A stretch of 64,000 bases of DNA, taken from Meconema thalassinum (Eukaryota; Arthropoda; Insecta; Orthoptera; Tettigoniidae). The stretch covers positions 287,861,065-287,925,064 of the forward strand of contig OX336395.1 of the NCBI GenBank assembly GCA_946902985.2, given 5' to 3'. Both the position numbers and the translations under genes were made by a program. Of this stretch, positions 46,546 to 57,866 are shown piece after piece; within the stretch, counting starts at the first letter, position 1; every line of letters starts with the position of its first letter. The notes under the pieces were generated by a model. The model was not told where the DNA came from. It made no database searches and saw only the letters and a list, made by a program, of their open reading frames with translations.

Positions 46546-48019
46546 ATGGTACTCGAAGCTGCTTCTCAAAGTCCTTAAATTTCAGAATGTTATTTCTGAG
46601 AGTAGGTAATACCGTACGAATATGATTACAACCCCATTATTGATGTTGAGTTAGTTGGTCCTCCTTCTTAAAATATAGTAAACAACCATCACACAACCAC
46701 TTTTTACCATTGCATTTTGATAGCTGACTATTGACAAGTCTACTTAAATGTTTTATTCAGCAATAGTGAGCATTTTCACCTTTAGTTATGTATAGTAAAT
46801 TAACATGAGCATTCTTTTTTTTCCTTAGTATAATATACAGGACCTACTATACTCTTGTCTTCAACTCCGTACACATTTATACTTACATTGTACAACTCCT
46901 CAAAACGTTTAATGTCTTTTATCTAAAAAGGAAATTCCATTTCTTCTAAATCTAACACTGAGGAATAGTGAGGATAAGATGATGCTCTCATCGTGTCCCT
47001 CACTGCTGGATGGGGAGCTGAGGTTACAGCCCACCCAAAACATGCCTGATCACTATTCAAAACATTCACAACAGCTCCATTTAGTTTGATCCATACAGGT
47101 AAATCAAAGTACGATGATACTCGGAGGGGGTTATATTTATACATATTAGTTTCTAAATACATTATTTCAACCAACTCCCAGTCTGACTTCCTTTCCTGGA
47201 ACTCTTCTCTCTTCACGATGATATCACTTGAAATATCTTGGTACATATCACTGATATTAGTTGATTCACTAACAATTATTTTTTGTAATAAAAGATTTGT
47301 TATCCATAATTTTATCTTTACTCTTAGTTTTTACATATAACCCAAAGAGTTCAAAATTCATTTTAGATGATTTATACTCTACTAAAACATTATCTACGAA
47401 GCCAAACACACTAGGTTGAACATTCTGTAGAAAGGTTTCAATACTTTGAGTTTTTCTTCATATGAAGTCTGTAACTAGCAATTCGACTTTTAAACGCACT
47501 AACAATTTGTTGAATATTCGCAGATTTTTTCATGACAAGCGTTGTTTTTATGATTAATACTGCGTAAATGTACATGAATGAATGAAGAAGGTACATCAAT
47601 ATTACATACATCACAATGCGTTATCGATGGTTCACTATTTTTCATTCTTTTTGTTGTACAACTATTTTTACAATCTTGAGAACGTTTACACTTTAGAGCA
47701 TTACATTCCTTTAATGGTTCTGTGCTTGTTGATGGTTTTACAGTTTTAATTCATGTTGTTCTCCATGCACTTCAACCATGTGGGATTGATATCGCTTTAC
47801 AGTATAAAATCCAAGTTCACAAACTAAACATGAGAAAGGTGCTGAACTGACATGTTTTAAACGTACATGCTGTGTAAAATTATCCTGTCTGTTATATGTC
47901 ATAGTACAATGACTGCACGCAAACATTTTAAGATTTGGTTTTGTACTTGCATTACGTTGAAGGCTCTCAGGTCTTGAAAACTGCTTTTTACAATCACTAC
48001 ACTTGAACATGATGGTCAC
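46546..48019 (-). pseudogene. Polinton PolB N-terminal region with C2H2 zinc fingers
   Basis: From 48019 leftwards, MFKCSDCKKQF starts a set of three C2H2 fingers. The first has lost its His ligands; fingers two (FACSHC...QHVRLKH) and three (FSCLVC...SHMVEVH) are complete. A broken spacer follows, then the frame 47246-46923 with LPVWIKLNGAVVNV, a CFGWAV motif and SSYPHYSSV. This domain often precedes the exonuclease in Polinton polymerases. The stretch 46922-46546 has many stops but leads into ExoI. It is most likely the N-terminus of the same polymerase; a separate small gene is possible. Confidence 0.7.
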
Positions 48020-48750
48020 TTTCCAAATTACCTTTAAAAGAAAGAAATCACAAATATTAATAAATTATCAAACAAAGTAAAAGAAAAATATGTTAATTAA
48101 ATTACAGCCAAAGGTCATAGTAGAGTAGTTTAATTGAACCTCTGTGAACTCTCAGCAAGTCTAATTTCAAGTAGTTGCAACTTTGGCTAACAGATACCAT
48201 TGTCACTGACACCTAGTGGAGTACGTTGGAACTAGATAGAGCGTTAATCAAATCTTACCTACAGACCTAGCCTTACACAATTGTTGAGTAGTTCCAAGTT
48301 TGGTTAGCATATATGTCACTGTCACTGACACCTAGCCGTAAACGTTCGAACTTAATAGAGCGTTAATCAAATCTAACCTACAAATTTAGCTTCACACCAT
48401 TGTCGAGTAGTTCCAACTTTAGTTACCAGGTACCATTGTCACTGGCACCTAGTAGTGAACGTTGGAACTTGATAAGCGTTTATCAAATCCAACCTACAAA
48501 TTCAGCTTCACACAATTGTCGAGTAGTTCCAACATTGGTTAACGAATATTATTGTCACTGACACCTAGAAGCGGACGTTGGAACTTAATAGAGTGTTAAT
48601 CAAATCTAACCTACAAATTTAACTTCACACCATTGTTAAGTAGTTCCAACTTTGACTATTAAATATACCATTGTCATGACACCTAGCGGTCAACGTTCGG
48701 ACTTAATAGAGTGTTAAACACACATTTCACTTGATCTCTTGTTTTAAATA

Positions 48751-49020
48751 ATAGAAACCAGCGACCGCTAGTTATGTGAGATAAGTGTGACGTCATAGTC
48801 AGTCTTAAAGCAAGTCTAAACTTGTAGAACATGTCACGTGATAGAAACAAGCGGCTGCCAGTTAGGTGAGCTAAGTGTGATGTCATAGCCAGTCTCAAAG
48901 CAAGTCTAAACTTGTAGAATATGTCACGTGATAGAAACCAGCGGCCGCCAGTTAAGTGAGCTAAGTGTGACGTCATAGCCAGTCCTAAAGCAAGTCTAAA
49001 CTTGTAGAACATGTCACGTG
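48751..49020. repeat. 90-bp tandem triplicate with TGACGTCA and CACGTG
   Basis: Three units of exactly 90 bp (48751, 48841, 48931) each begin ATAGAAACCAGCGG-like and end TGTCACGTG. Each holds a TGACGTCA or TGATGTCA word. Because 90 is divisible by three, the minus strand is open over all units as a 30-residue repeat; I do not regard it as a gene. Confidence 0.9.
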
Positions 49021-49080
49021 ATAAGGTTAAGTTAGGTACAGTAAGGTTATGTTAGGTGAACTGAGGTTAAGTCTTTAAAT
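49021..49080. repeat. Degenerate GGTTA/TTAGG-like tract
   Basis: GGTTAAGTTAGG, GGTTATGTTAGG and GAGGTTAAG lie close together right after the 90-bp array. This resembles decayed insect-type telomere repeat, though such words are common in insect repeats. Confidence 0.5.
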
Positions 49081-49970
49081 ATTCCCTCTGTCAATAACAC
49101 CTAGCAGTGAATGTTCGGACTTAATAGAGCGATAATCAAACCTAACCTACAAATTTAGATTCATATACCATGGTCAAGTAGTTCCAACTTTGACTAACAA
49201 CTATACCATTGTCACTGACATCTAGCGTTGAACATTGGAAAATATCGCTCTAGCTGTTTAAAAGTTATTAAAGGGGTACTTACTTTTAATAATTTATCAA
49301 CTGCTGTTACTGGCTGAACTAGGTACAGGAATCTGCTAACCTACAGGTACGCCAATTATGTATAGACAAATAAATAAATCAATCAATCAATAAATACATT
49401 CCAATCAATAACTTCAACATCAGTTAGTAATAAAAGACTACAATCCATTAATTATAAGTACTTAACTTGCAAAATAACTTAATGATTTTCCACCTAAAGG
49501 TTTTGCAAATGTTGAGCAGTAATAGAGCACTCATAGCGAGTAATAAAGACAGACAGTAGGGAAATATATGACACCTCTCTTACATATAGGCTTACATCGC
49601 TCGTGTCAGCAGTTTTTTGCAGATCATTGCAATTCCTTCCCCGTACACCTGCTAGTCCAGAGTGCAATAGGAACACCTGTGTAATATCCGAAGACTGCTG
49701 ACTTTGCATTATCCATTGTCAAGATGAACACCTGCGGTTTTAAATTACTGCAGCGTCTGTCATAGCAAAAGAACTGTGTGCTCTATGCCATGTCAGCAAT
49801 ATGACACCGGAAATGACAAGTCAGCATACTGCATGTACCATCTCCTGAATTGTTAACATCTTAAGAACATGCATTATTCTCTTTCAACTACAAATGACAC
49901 GTTAGAACACACCTATCCACCAAGTTAGGCCCCTTGGCCTATCCTCAAGTTGGATGCGCCCCGTGTACTA

Positions 49971-50209
49971 TGAATAATAATAATAATAATAATGTTATTG
50001 GTTTTACGTCCCTTTTAACTACCCTGGCTTTTAGAAACGCCGGGGTGCCGGAATTTTTCCCCGAAGGGGATCTTTAATGTGCTAGTAAATGTACTGACAC
50101 GGCTCCCTCGCATCTGCGCACCCTTAATGCCAGCTGACTGCGCCAGGTTTCGAACCTGCAACCTTGGGCTCAGCAAGCGATAACGTTACCCCTGAGCCAC
50201 GCAGCCAGA
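49971..50209 (-). mobile_element. tRNA-derived SINE, family C, with 11-bp target duplication
   Basis: On the minus strand it begins TCTGGCTGCGTGGCTCAGGG, with an A-box-like TGGCTCAGGGG and the B-box GGTTCGAAACC (complement at 50146-50156). The tail is a TTA/ATT repeat. CCCGTGTACTA is repeated exactly at 49960-49970 and 50210-50220, a clear target-site duplication. Confidence 0.93.
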
Positions 50210-50342
50210 CCCGTGTACTAGGGTGTGTTCATTAACCCTAGCACTAAAACATATCCATCCACCAAATCTTGCACTTAGGCCCTAGGCATGTCCTCCATCC
50301 ACCAAATTTTGCACTTAGGCCCTTGGCATGTCCAGAATGAGG

Positions 50343-50490
50343 TTTGGTTAAGTCGACTAGACTAGGTTAGCTTGACTAGGATAGGTTAGGTTAAGATATG
50401 CTCACCAGCTTTATATCAAAAAGCGCGCCATCTATGTACGTGGTTGCGCTCCGCCGCCATCTTGTAGGAGGAAAGCCGTAGGTGGCATTA
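50343..50490 (-). repeat. Dispersed repeat with TTAGG-like end, copy 2, inverted
   Basis: This is the reverse complement of the 21184-21318 repeat: on the minus strand CCACCTACGGCTTTC, ACAAGATGGCGG, ATGGCGCGCTTTTT and a CCTAA-like end appear in the same order. Confidence 0.7.
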
Positions 50491-51814
50491 TAACTCTCCC
50501 AAAACCACTACTACCCTCCTATCCCTGTACTTCATTCCAATCGTTTTCAAAATGTAAAACAATTTAGTCCAACCCAGTAGTACCCCCCTTTAAAACAACA
50601 ATAACTAACTCACATCCGTATGAGAACAGACCGTTTTAATGTTTTCTGTTATGGTTGGGGATAGGGCGATGCAATTAGAACTGTGTGCCCACGATGTAAC
50701 CCCCACCTGGAGAACTATTGAGGCTCGGTTCTAAGGATCCCAGTTCCGTAGCTTATGAGAATTTTCCAGATTCTTCTTCATTCCTCGAAATGGATAAATA
50801 AATTTGTCAAGCACTTACCGTATCTTCAATAAGTGCCCAATAAGGGAAGTTAATTTTTCTTTGTTTGAACTCGACATATTGTAACACAAGGATGTAATTT
50901 CGTGTTGTGGCTTCTTAAAGTCTGTTTACAACTGGTATTGATTTCTACAGACTCATTTACGAAGCAGCCTAATTCAGCTATGTATATTAAGTTTGTTATG
51001 CACTTAAGCTCAGCTACAATTACAACTGATATTAAGATTTTTCCCGCCTATCCTATCACAATGCAGGGTATGCCTACGGATATATGCCGTTCCACAATAT
51101 TCTTGAAAATGCTTGAACATAGAACATGTTCAACATGCCTTAGCATGGCCATTAATAGACTTAAAATGATAGCATCAATGGCCATTCATACCTACACGTA
51201 ATCATAAGAGTACACATTTCTATTCAATACAAGAAATATATAAATGATGTGAACTTACATGTACTAGGATGCTGTTCTTTTCCTTGGAGAACTAGCGAAA
51301 CCAAACCGTACTCACTTATATATATATATGTCTTTATAAAAATCCTCTCGGCACGCTGGAAGGCGGAGGTAGATTTCACCGGACAAACTTGGGGATAGGC
51401 GAACATAGGCAGAATATGCAGGTTTTCGTAGAAGGATCAGACCTCATTTATTGCGAGAAAGTATTTTAAATTGGAGATTAATTAACTTTTTTTTTGTAAT
51501 TTTATGCATATTTTAGACATTTTATTGTCTTATGATGACGGTAACCTTCTTGTCATTTGGAGTCCATTTTTATACTTGTGGTCACACTGTCCTTATGCAA
51601 GGTTTCGACGCTGATGTGTAACTATGTAACGGTCTGTTACTTCTTCACGCAAAATTATATCTCCCGCAGAGATTTTGGTTGGTTCCTCAGTTTAGAAGCT
51701 GCGACAACGCGGTCATGTAACCCCGTGTACTTTGGGTGAGTGAAGAATCTGTCTGATAAACGGTGTGAATTGTGATGGCTGTATTAGTCTGTAATTCAGG
51801 TAAGGACTGCAGAC
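50491..51814. other. Stretch with no recognisable feature
   Basis: No reading frame or repeat convinces. An open stretch of 99 codons (50902-51201) has no recognisable motif. Confidence 0.4.
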
Positions 51815-52075
51815 GGTCAATTTCAAGCAGTAGTTCCTAATGTTGCTACCAGATACTACCGTCAACGACACCTAGCTGTGAACTTGGCTACTAGATGCCA
51901 CCGCAACCAGCAACTCGCAACGAACGTTGGAACTTCCCCTCCAAAAGGAAAGCATACTGAGGGAATTTTAGCGCTCTTAGAAAATCCGACGACTTTGGCC
52001 GGCTTTGAACCCGCGACCTTGGGCATAGAAGTTCAGCATGCTACCAGTTACGTCACCGAAGCCGCTTCACACTTA
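51815..52075 (-). mobile_element. tRNA-derived SINE, family B, copy 2, shortened
   Basis: It shares the head with copy 1: on the minus strand GAAGCGGCTTCGGTGACGTAAC, a B-box-like GGTTCAAAGCC, then CCAAAGTCGTCGGATTTTC. The body contains a GTAGTTCCTAATG and GACACCTAG segment like the 117-bp satellite. The middle is shorter than in copy 1, and no (AAAT)n tail was seen. Confidence 0.75.
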
Positions 52076-55000
52076 GTCAGATGGAAATCTGAATCTGATC
52101 TCATGCAAGTGCGTTGTCATGGCAACGTCTGATGGCTCATCCCTCATCAACTTAGTAATGTTGCCATGGCAACCACTGATAGCTCTTGGCATTTTCTTAT
52201 AATTCCGAAATAATTTTTCTCATCCCTTGGCGTAATGGTGGGTCATATCCCAAAAAAATTCAGACAAAAGTTTTACGTAATAATTAGGGGAATATTGTCC
52301 ATTTTGTACGGTTTTGATATTGTGCCTATTAAGAGAGATATGATTAATGTTTCCCGAAAAACCCACTTTTTCCCACCCCATTGGTCAATGGTTGGTGCTA
52401 TAAAAACTCTTCAAACATAAATTTTTGGGCTTTATCCGAAACATAGTATGAACTTTGAACGGATTCGATATTTCACATATTAAGAGAGTTATAGCAATAT
52501 TTAACTTTTTCGAAAAAGCTCCCCATTTTCACCCCCTTCGACCGATTTAACCCAGTAAGGAACTCGACCGAGATTTTATAGGTATACATATTCGGTAAAA
52601 AATTCAAAGTGATGGCTGCAAAATTACGGCAGTTATCGTGTCCACAAGAAACTGATATACATATATATCTATTTTACCCTTCCAAAGGCCCTCTAGGATG
52701 CTGAATCTTATCTCGGGTGTGGCTCGTTCGGTGGCTAATTAACACTTTTCATCCTACGAATTTCGAAATTTGGATCATGGGAACTTAAAACTATAAATCA
52801 TATGCCAGGGGAACAAGGAAACAAATTTTATTCTCAGAAGTACTACAAGACGAAAAAAAACAATCCCCTAATAAACAACCCAAAACCAGCGTAGAACCAC
52901 AACAGAATAAACTGCGTCATCACTATCCTTCTCTGCCATAAAGTCCACAGAGATAGTACGACAAGGGTACCTTAATCTAATTAATTCGGGCAAAGCCTCA
53001 GCTTCCCCTGACCAAACACTGCAGGATCATGGAGGTCCAAATAAAACACAAATCCAAATAAAATAAAATCAAAATCAAGGTGGCGCGCTCTCACCCCAGG
53101 TGAGTTCAAAATGCAACATCAAAAGATTAAATTAATGCCACAAGAATTGAATCATTACGTTAATCAGATCAGAACACTATACACTCCAACGGAGCATCAA
53201 ATCGATTAAATTTTACAAGCTGGAATCTCAATTTAACGCTCTCTATTTGGAAAAAGTGAATCGTACGGACGAGATCGTTCCGTTTGTCAAACAGACCTCC
53301 CTTCACGACCTCTGTTAGGGTCGTGTACGTCAGCATGCAGTGTGACCACACAAACACTACATTAAAATACAACTTGCCTACCTCATTCACATACAACTGT
53401 TCCCGTGTGAAACATTTATCAAGACATCAATTATAACCGTCTAGCGGCCACCCAGAGGGTACAAAATCTGATACTCTAGTAACGTGGGTGCACAATAAAA
53501 TCAAAAGCACAACAAACCGGAATCCCAGAATCAATAACAACAAAATATATAAACAAACCAGCCATTTAACTTTTACCAAATAACCTCGGACAGACTCAAG
53601 GCCAAGCAAAAGCACCCCGCGGCGAGGAGTGGCTACATGCTTTCACTACAGCCACAGCTGACGTGTACTGACTGAAGCACGTGCTCAATATGGCTCAATT
53701 CAACAAGCCTCGCAGAATCATCACTTAGCACGCTGCCTGCGGGCGTCAGACCGACCCCAGCATCACGGCCGTTATTTTTACCTCGTGGGAATTACCTCGT
53801 CCACGGAATTATCAAAATACTTACGTGGTTTTGAACATCCACAACTTACCAATACGGGTGGGCACCATCCTCCACCAACTCAACCAAATACACATGGGCA
53901 CAACATCCATGTCTTACCGATATGCATTAGTACACCCAGTCAGACTTCAATTTATATACCTCAAATCGCCGGGTTTGCCTGCCTTGTCCGTCACCGATCG
54001 AAGATTGCAAAAAACCATTACCTGGTAGAACTTACCACAGGCGATCCACGAACCTTATTTACCACAAAAAAATATTCAATATGCTCTGGTTTGCTTACGA
54101 CCACTGTACAAACTCTCCCCCACCTTCTCAACTGAAAATGTATTTACAGGGACAGAAGCTGATGGCCAGATTTCCCCTGAATGTTACTCTCCCCAAACTA
54201 CACTGAAACCCTTGACCACACAATACATATTTACACGCACGTTGTATCAACAAACACAACAACCACAACAACAAAAACACAACTAACATTAGGAAATGAA
54301 TATGTACACTGCCATTGCACTCATGTTGACCCGTACACCCCAAACTAAATTATGCAAGATAATTTGCTGTACTTATCCCTATTCCTGGGTCCTAGATCCT
54401 CTCCATCATTGCAGCGTGCCCCACGGTTTTGGTTTACGCCATCATTTCACACATGACGAATTCCACGTTTGGAGATCCTCCCACTGTTCCAATTGCAGCA
54501 TCAGATTCTTCTTGCTTCGGGTACCTCGTAGTAAGGATGAACACAGAATACACAGTTACTTAATGAGGCATACAAGAAGGTAACTCGCACTCACTGTTCA
54601 GAGCCGCTACCCTATCATTTTCCTAAATAGCTACCACCTGAACTATTCAATTCATCCAGATTTTCCGCCGTAGCTCCTATCGACACAGCTTATATGTTTG
54701 CCTAGCGCAGTGGCTAGCCTATTTCTCAGCCGAACTTGCACTCGCGAACTAGTGCGTATATCAATATCTTATCTCGACACTGACAAGAACTCGCTCTCGT
54801 ATGCTATAGTATCTAGACATGATCTCAAAAGCAGCGCCACACTGTCTCAATTTTTATCACTGGACATGTAAAACAACAGAGTCCAAATCACGAACTCGAC
54901 TGACGTGAAGCGTCCGTAACAGAACACAAAATCGACTGACTTCACTCTCCCAGATGGAGCTATTTAAGCGTTTGAAGCATAACTGGTCGTAGGAAGGGGA

Positions 55001-55696
55001 AATATGAGATTTATTTCCAAAATAATAGCTCTGTCCCGGATTGACTTATATCACTGAACTCGTAATCCCAATGTCTCATTGGTGATGTCCTTTCCAAGAA
55101 TCGATCGTGGGCTTCTTAACAAATGAACTCATTAATCATCCCTCATTGTCTGCCAATTTACGCGCAAAACACGGCATGGTGACGCTTATCCTCTCATTGG
55201 CTGACGCTGAAACGCCCCCACATCAGGCATTTTATACTGAATTAAATCAGCCTTACATCCAAATTGCACCAAATTACATTTCTGGGAGGTAGAGAGTCTC
55301 CCGCTTCCATATATGCAACACTCATTGCTCTCCGGTCATAAATTCTTAAGTAGGTCGCATCTGGGCGGTACCAAAACTTGAAGCTGTGTCCTTGCCAAAC
55401 TGCAATTTTCTCACACAAATTCTTGCGTTCAACGACCTGCCGTCCTAGCCCTCGCTCGTCTTCTCACGGTACACGTACACACTCGGCACTCCCTGGAATC
55501 CTGCTTAGTGCATTTATGACCACTCATTCCTCCTGCTATTCTTCGTTCATGTTTCTGCACATCTCCAATAAAAGTATTTGCCGCCTCTGTACTCTGCATC
55601 CGCTGTGCCGGTCTGCGTATAGAATTAATGTTGGAAACATAAACTTGAGACTCGATGGATATGCAATATGCCTTAAGGTCTCAATATATATATAAA
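52076..55696. other. Unidentified stretch, possible LTR-element debris
   Basis: There is no coding gene I can support. A near-palindrome CACGACC...GGTCGTG lies near 53308-53325 and contains a TGTTAGGG word that could mark an LTR start. The part 55090-55300 has a promoter-like CTCATTGGCTG word. No paired LTR was found. Confidence 0.3.
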
Positions 55697-57866
55697 CCGC
55701 TGTACCCGGCACGCGTTGCAATGCCAATCAAAGAAAGTGTTGCCGTTGTAACTTTGTTTGTTGAAGTCCTTTTGGATTCCCAATATTTACTTATTTTCCG
55801 TTAACAACCTCTAAACTATTGAAAAATTGATTTACTATCTCAAGAAAATCATGGGAGCGTGCTCAACAACTCACCAAAGTTTCATCGCAATGAAATAGAT
55901 GGTATATGAACGCATACGGGATTTTGTTTAAACGGTTCACGCGCCTTCACTCATTTGTTGAATCTTCTTGTGCGCCACCCATTGAAAAACGAATTTACTA
56001 ATTCATACACATTCTCAGGACTGTACTCAACTCACCAACGTTTTATCACAATCGGATGAATGGTATATGAACGCATACGGGACTTGGTTGAAACAATTCA
56101 CGCGCTGTCGCTCATTAGTTGAATGTACTCGTGCGCTACCATTTGTAAAATGGATTTACTAAATCAGAAATCTTTGCGGGAGTGGAAACAACATTTCTCT
56201 AAATTTCATTGCAATCGCATGAATGGTATAAAAACACATACGAATTTTTTAAAACAATACGCGCGCCGTCACTCATTTGTTGAATCTACTCGTGCGCTAC
56301 CTATTGTAAAAAGGATTTACTAAGTCAGGAACCTTTCCTGGAGTGTGCACACAGTAATCCAAACAAAGATTCTTAGCAGTCGGATGAATGGTATTTGAAC
56401 GCTACGTGACTTTGTTTCAGCGATTCGCGTGCCATGGATCATTTGTTGAATCTACTTGAGCGATACCTATTGTAAATTGGAAGTACTAAGCCAGAAACCT
56501 TCCCTGAAGTGTACACAACATATCACCCAAGTTTCATCGCTATCGGACGAATGGTATATGAACGCATACGGGACTTTGTTGAAACCCTTCGCGCGTCTTT
56601 GCTCTTTTGTCGAATCTACTCGTGCGCTAACTATTGTAAAATGGATTTACTAAGCCTGAAACTTTTCCTGGAGTGTACACAATAACTCACCCAAGTTTAA
56701 TCGCTATCGGACGAATGATATATGAACGCATACTGGACTTTATCCTTTTGTCGAATCAACTCGTGCGCTAACTATTATAAAATGGATTTACTAAGCCTGA
56801 AACTTTCCCTGGAGTGTACACAATAACTCATCCAAGTTTAGTCGCTATCGGACGAATGGTATATGAACGCATACTGGACTTTGTTGAAACACTTCGCGCG
56901 TCGTCGCTCATTTGTTTAATCTTCTCCTGCGATACCTACTGTAAAGTGGATTTACTAAGCCAGAAAGCATCCCTGAAGTGTACACAACATCTCACCCAAA
57001 TTACATCGCTGCCGGACGATAAGTATATGAACGCATATGTTACTTTGTTGAAACGCTTCGCACGTCGTCGCTCATTTGTTGGATCTACTCGTGCGCTCTC
57101 TATTGTTAATTGGATTTCCTAAGCCAGAAACCTTCCCTGATGTGTACACAACAACTTACCTAAGTTTAGTCGCTATCGGACGAATGGTATATGAACGCAT
57201 ACGGGACTATGTTGAAACACTTCGTGCGTCGTCACTCATTCGTTTCATCTTCTTGCGCGATACCTATTGCTAAATGGATTTACTAACCCAGAAAGCTTCC
57301 CTGAAGAGTACACAACATCTCACCCAAGTTTCATCGATATCGAACGAATGGTATGTGAACGCATACAGGACTCTGTTGAAACGCTTCGTCCGTCGTCGCT
57401 CATTTGTTGAATCGACTCGTGCGCTACCTATTTTTAAGTAGATTTATTAAGCCAGAAACCTTACCTGAAATGTACAGAACATCTCACCCAAGTTTCATCG
57501 CAATGGAATGAATGGCATATGAATGCATGTGGGACTTTCTTGAAACAAACGCACGCCATCTTGTTGAAGCTACTCACGCGCCATCTATTGTAAATTGGAT
57601 TTACTACGCCTATAAATTTTCCGGAACTGTGCATAACAACTCACCAAAATTTGATCGCAATCGGATGAATTGCATATGAACGTATCGCCATTACGCATTT
57701 GTTTAAACTACTCACGCGCTATCTATTTTGAAATGGATTAACTATGCCTATAAACCTCCCGGAAGTGTTTACAACGACTCACCAAAATTTGATCGCAATC
57801 GGATGAATGGTTTATGAACGCATAAAAGACGAACACACAAGCATTCGTTTTTATATATATAAAAGA
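55697..57866 (+). mobile_element. Array element 2: ~163-bp monomers
   Basis: The left end CCCGGCACGCGTTGCAATGC then CAATCAAAGAAAGTGTTG matches element 1 closely, as does the right end GCATAAAAGACGAACACACAAG then CATTCGTTTTTATATATAT. About 12-13 monomers lie between, with the landmarks GAACGCATACGGGA, TGAATCTACTCGTGCGC, TAAGCCAGAAACCTTCCCTG and TTTCATCGC. (TA)n flanks both ends. Confidence 0.78.

Larger units (their letters stand above)
29850..48020. mobile_element. Polinton/Maverick copy 2, nearly whole gene set, decayed
   Basis: Eleven gene remnants lie in typical Polinton order, with integrase at the left and protein-primed polymerase B at the right. Minus strand: integrase, conserved protein, ATPase. 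Plus strand: fibre-like, pX-like, protease, minor capsid, major capsid, BIR, a conserved protein and PLA2-like. Minus strand: PolB. Total span is about 18 kb, of which about 5.7 kb is later insertions (SINEs at 30987 and 35932, MITE at 31818, unclassified block at 37806). Terminal inverted repeats were not found; the integrase lacks its C-terminus, so the left end is probably lost. All genes are broken. Confidence 0.9.
48168..49250. repeat. ~117-bp satellite, about five units plus one detached
   Basis: Units start with GTAGTTCCAACTTTG-like words at 48171, 48288, 48407, 48523 and 48640 (spacing 116-119), and again at 49178. Each contains a (C)ACTGACACCTAG word, then GAACGTTGGAACTT, then GAGCGTTAATCAAATC and ACCTACAAATTTAGCTTCAC. 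A different 90-bp array and a TTAGG-like stretch (48751-49080) interrupt it. The same words occur in the body of SINE family B. Confidence 0.85.

Noticed and set aside
48683..49012. Open frame with three 30-residue repeats (minus)
   Set aside because: It results from a 90-bp tandem repeat whose length is divisible by three; no start context, no homologue seen.
48168..49250. CRISPR array
   Set aside because: Whole 117-bp units are similar, with no constant-repeat and variable-spacer pattern, and the context is eukaryotic.
56123..57273. Several similar short proteins in a row (plus)
   Set aside because: They are translations of ~163-bp array monomers, not a gene family.
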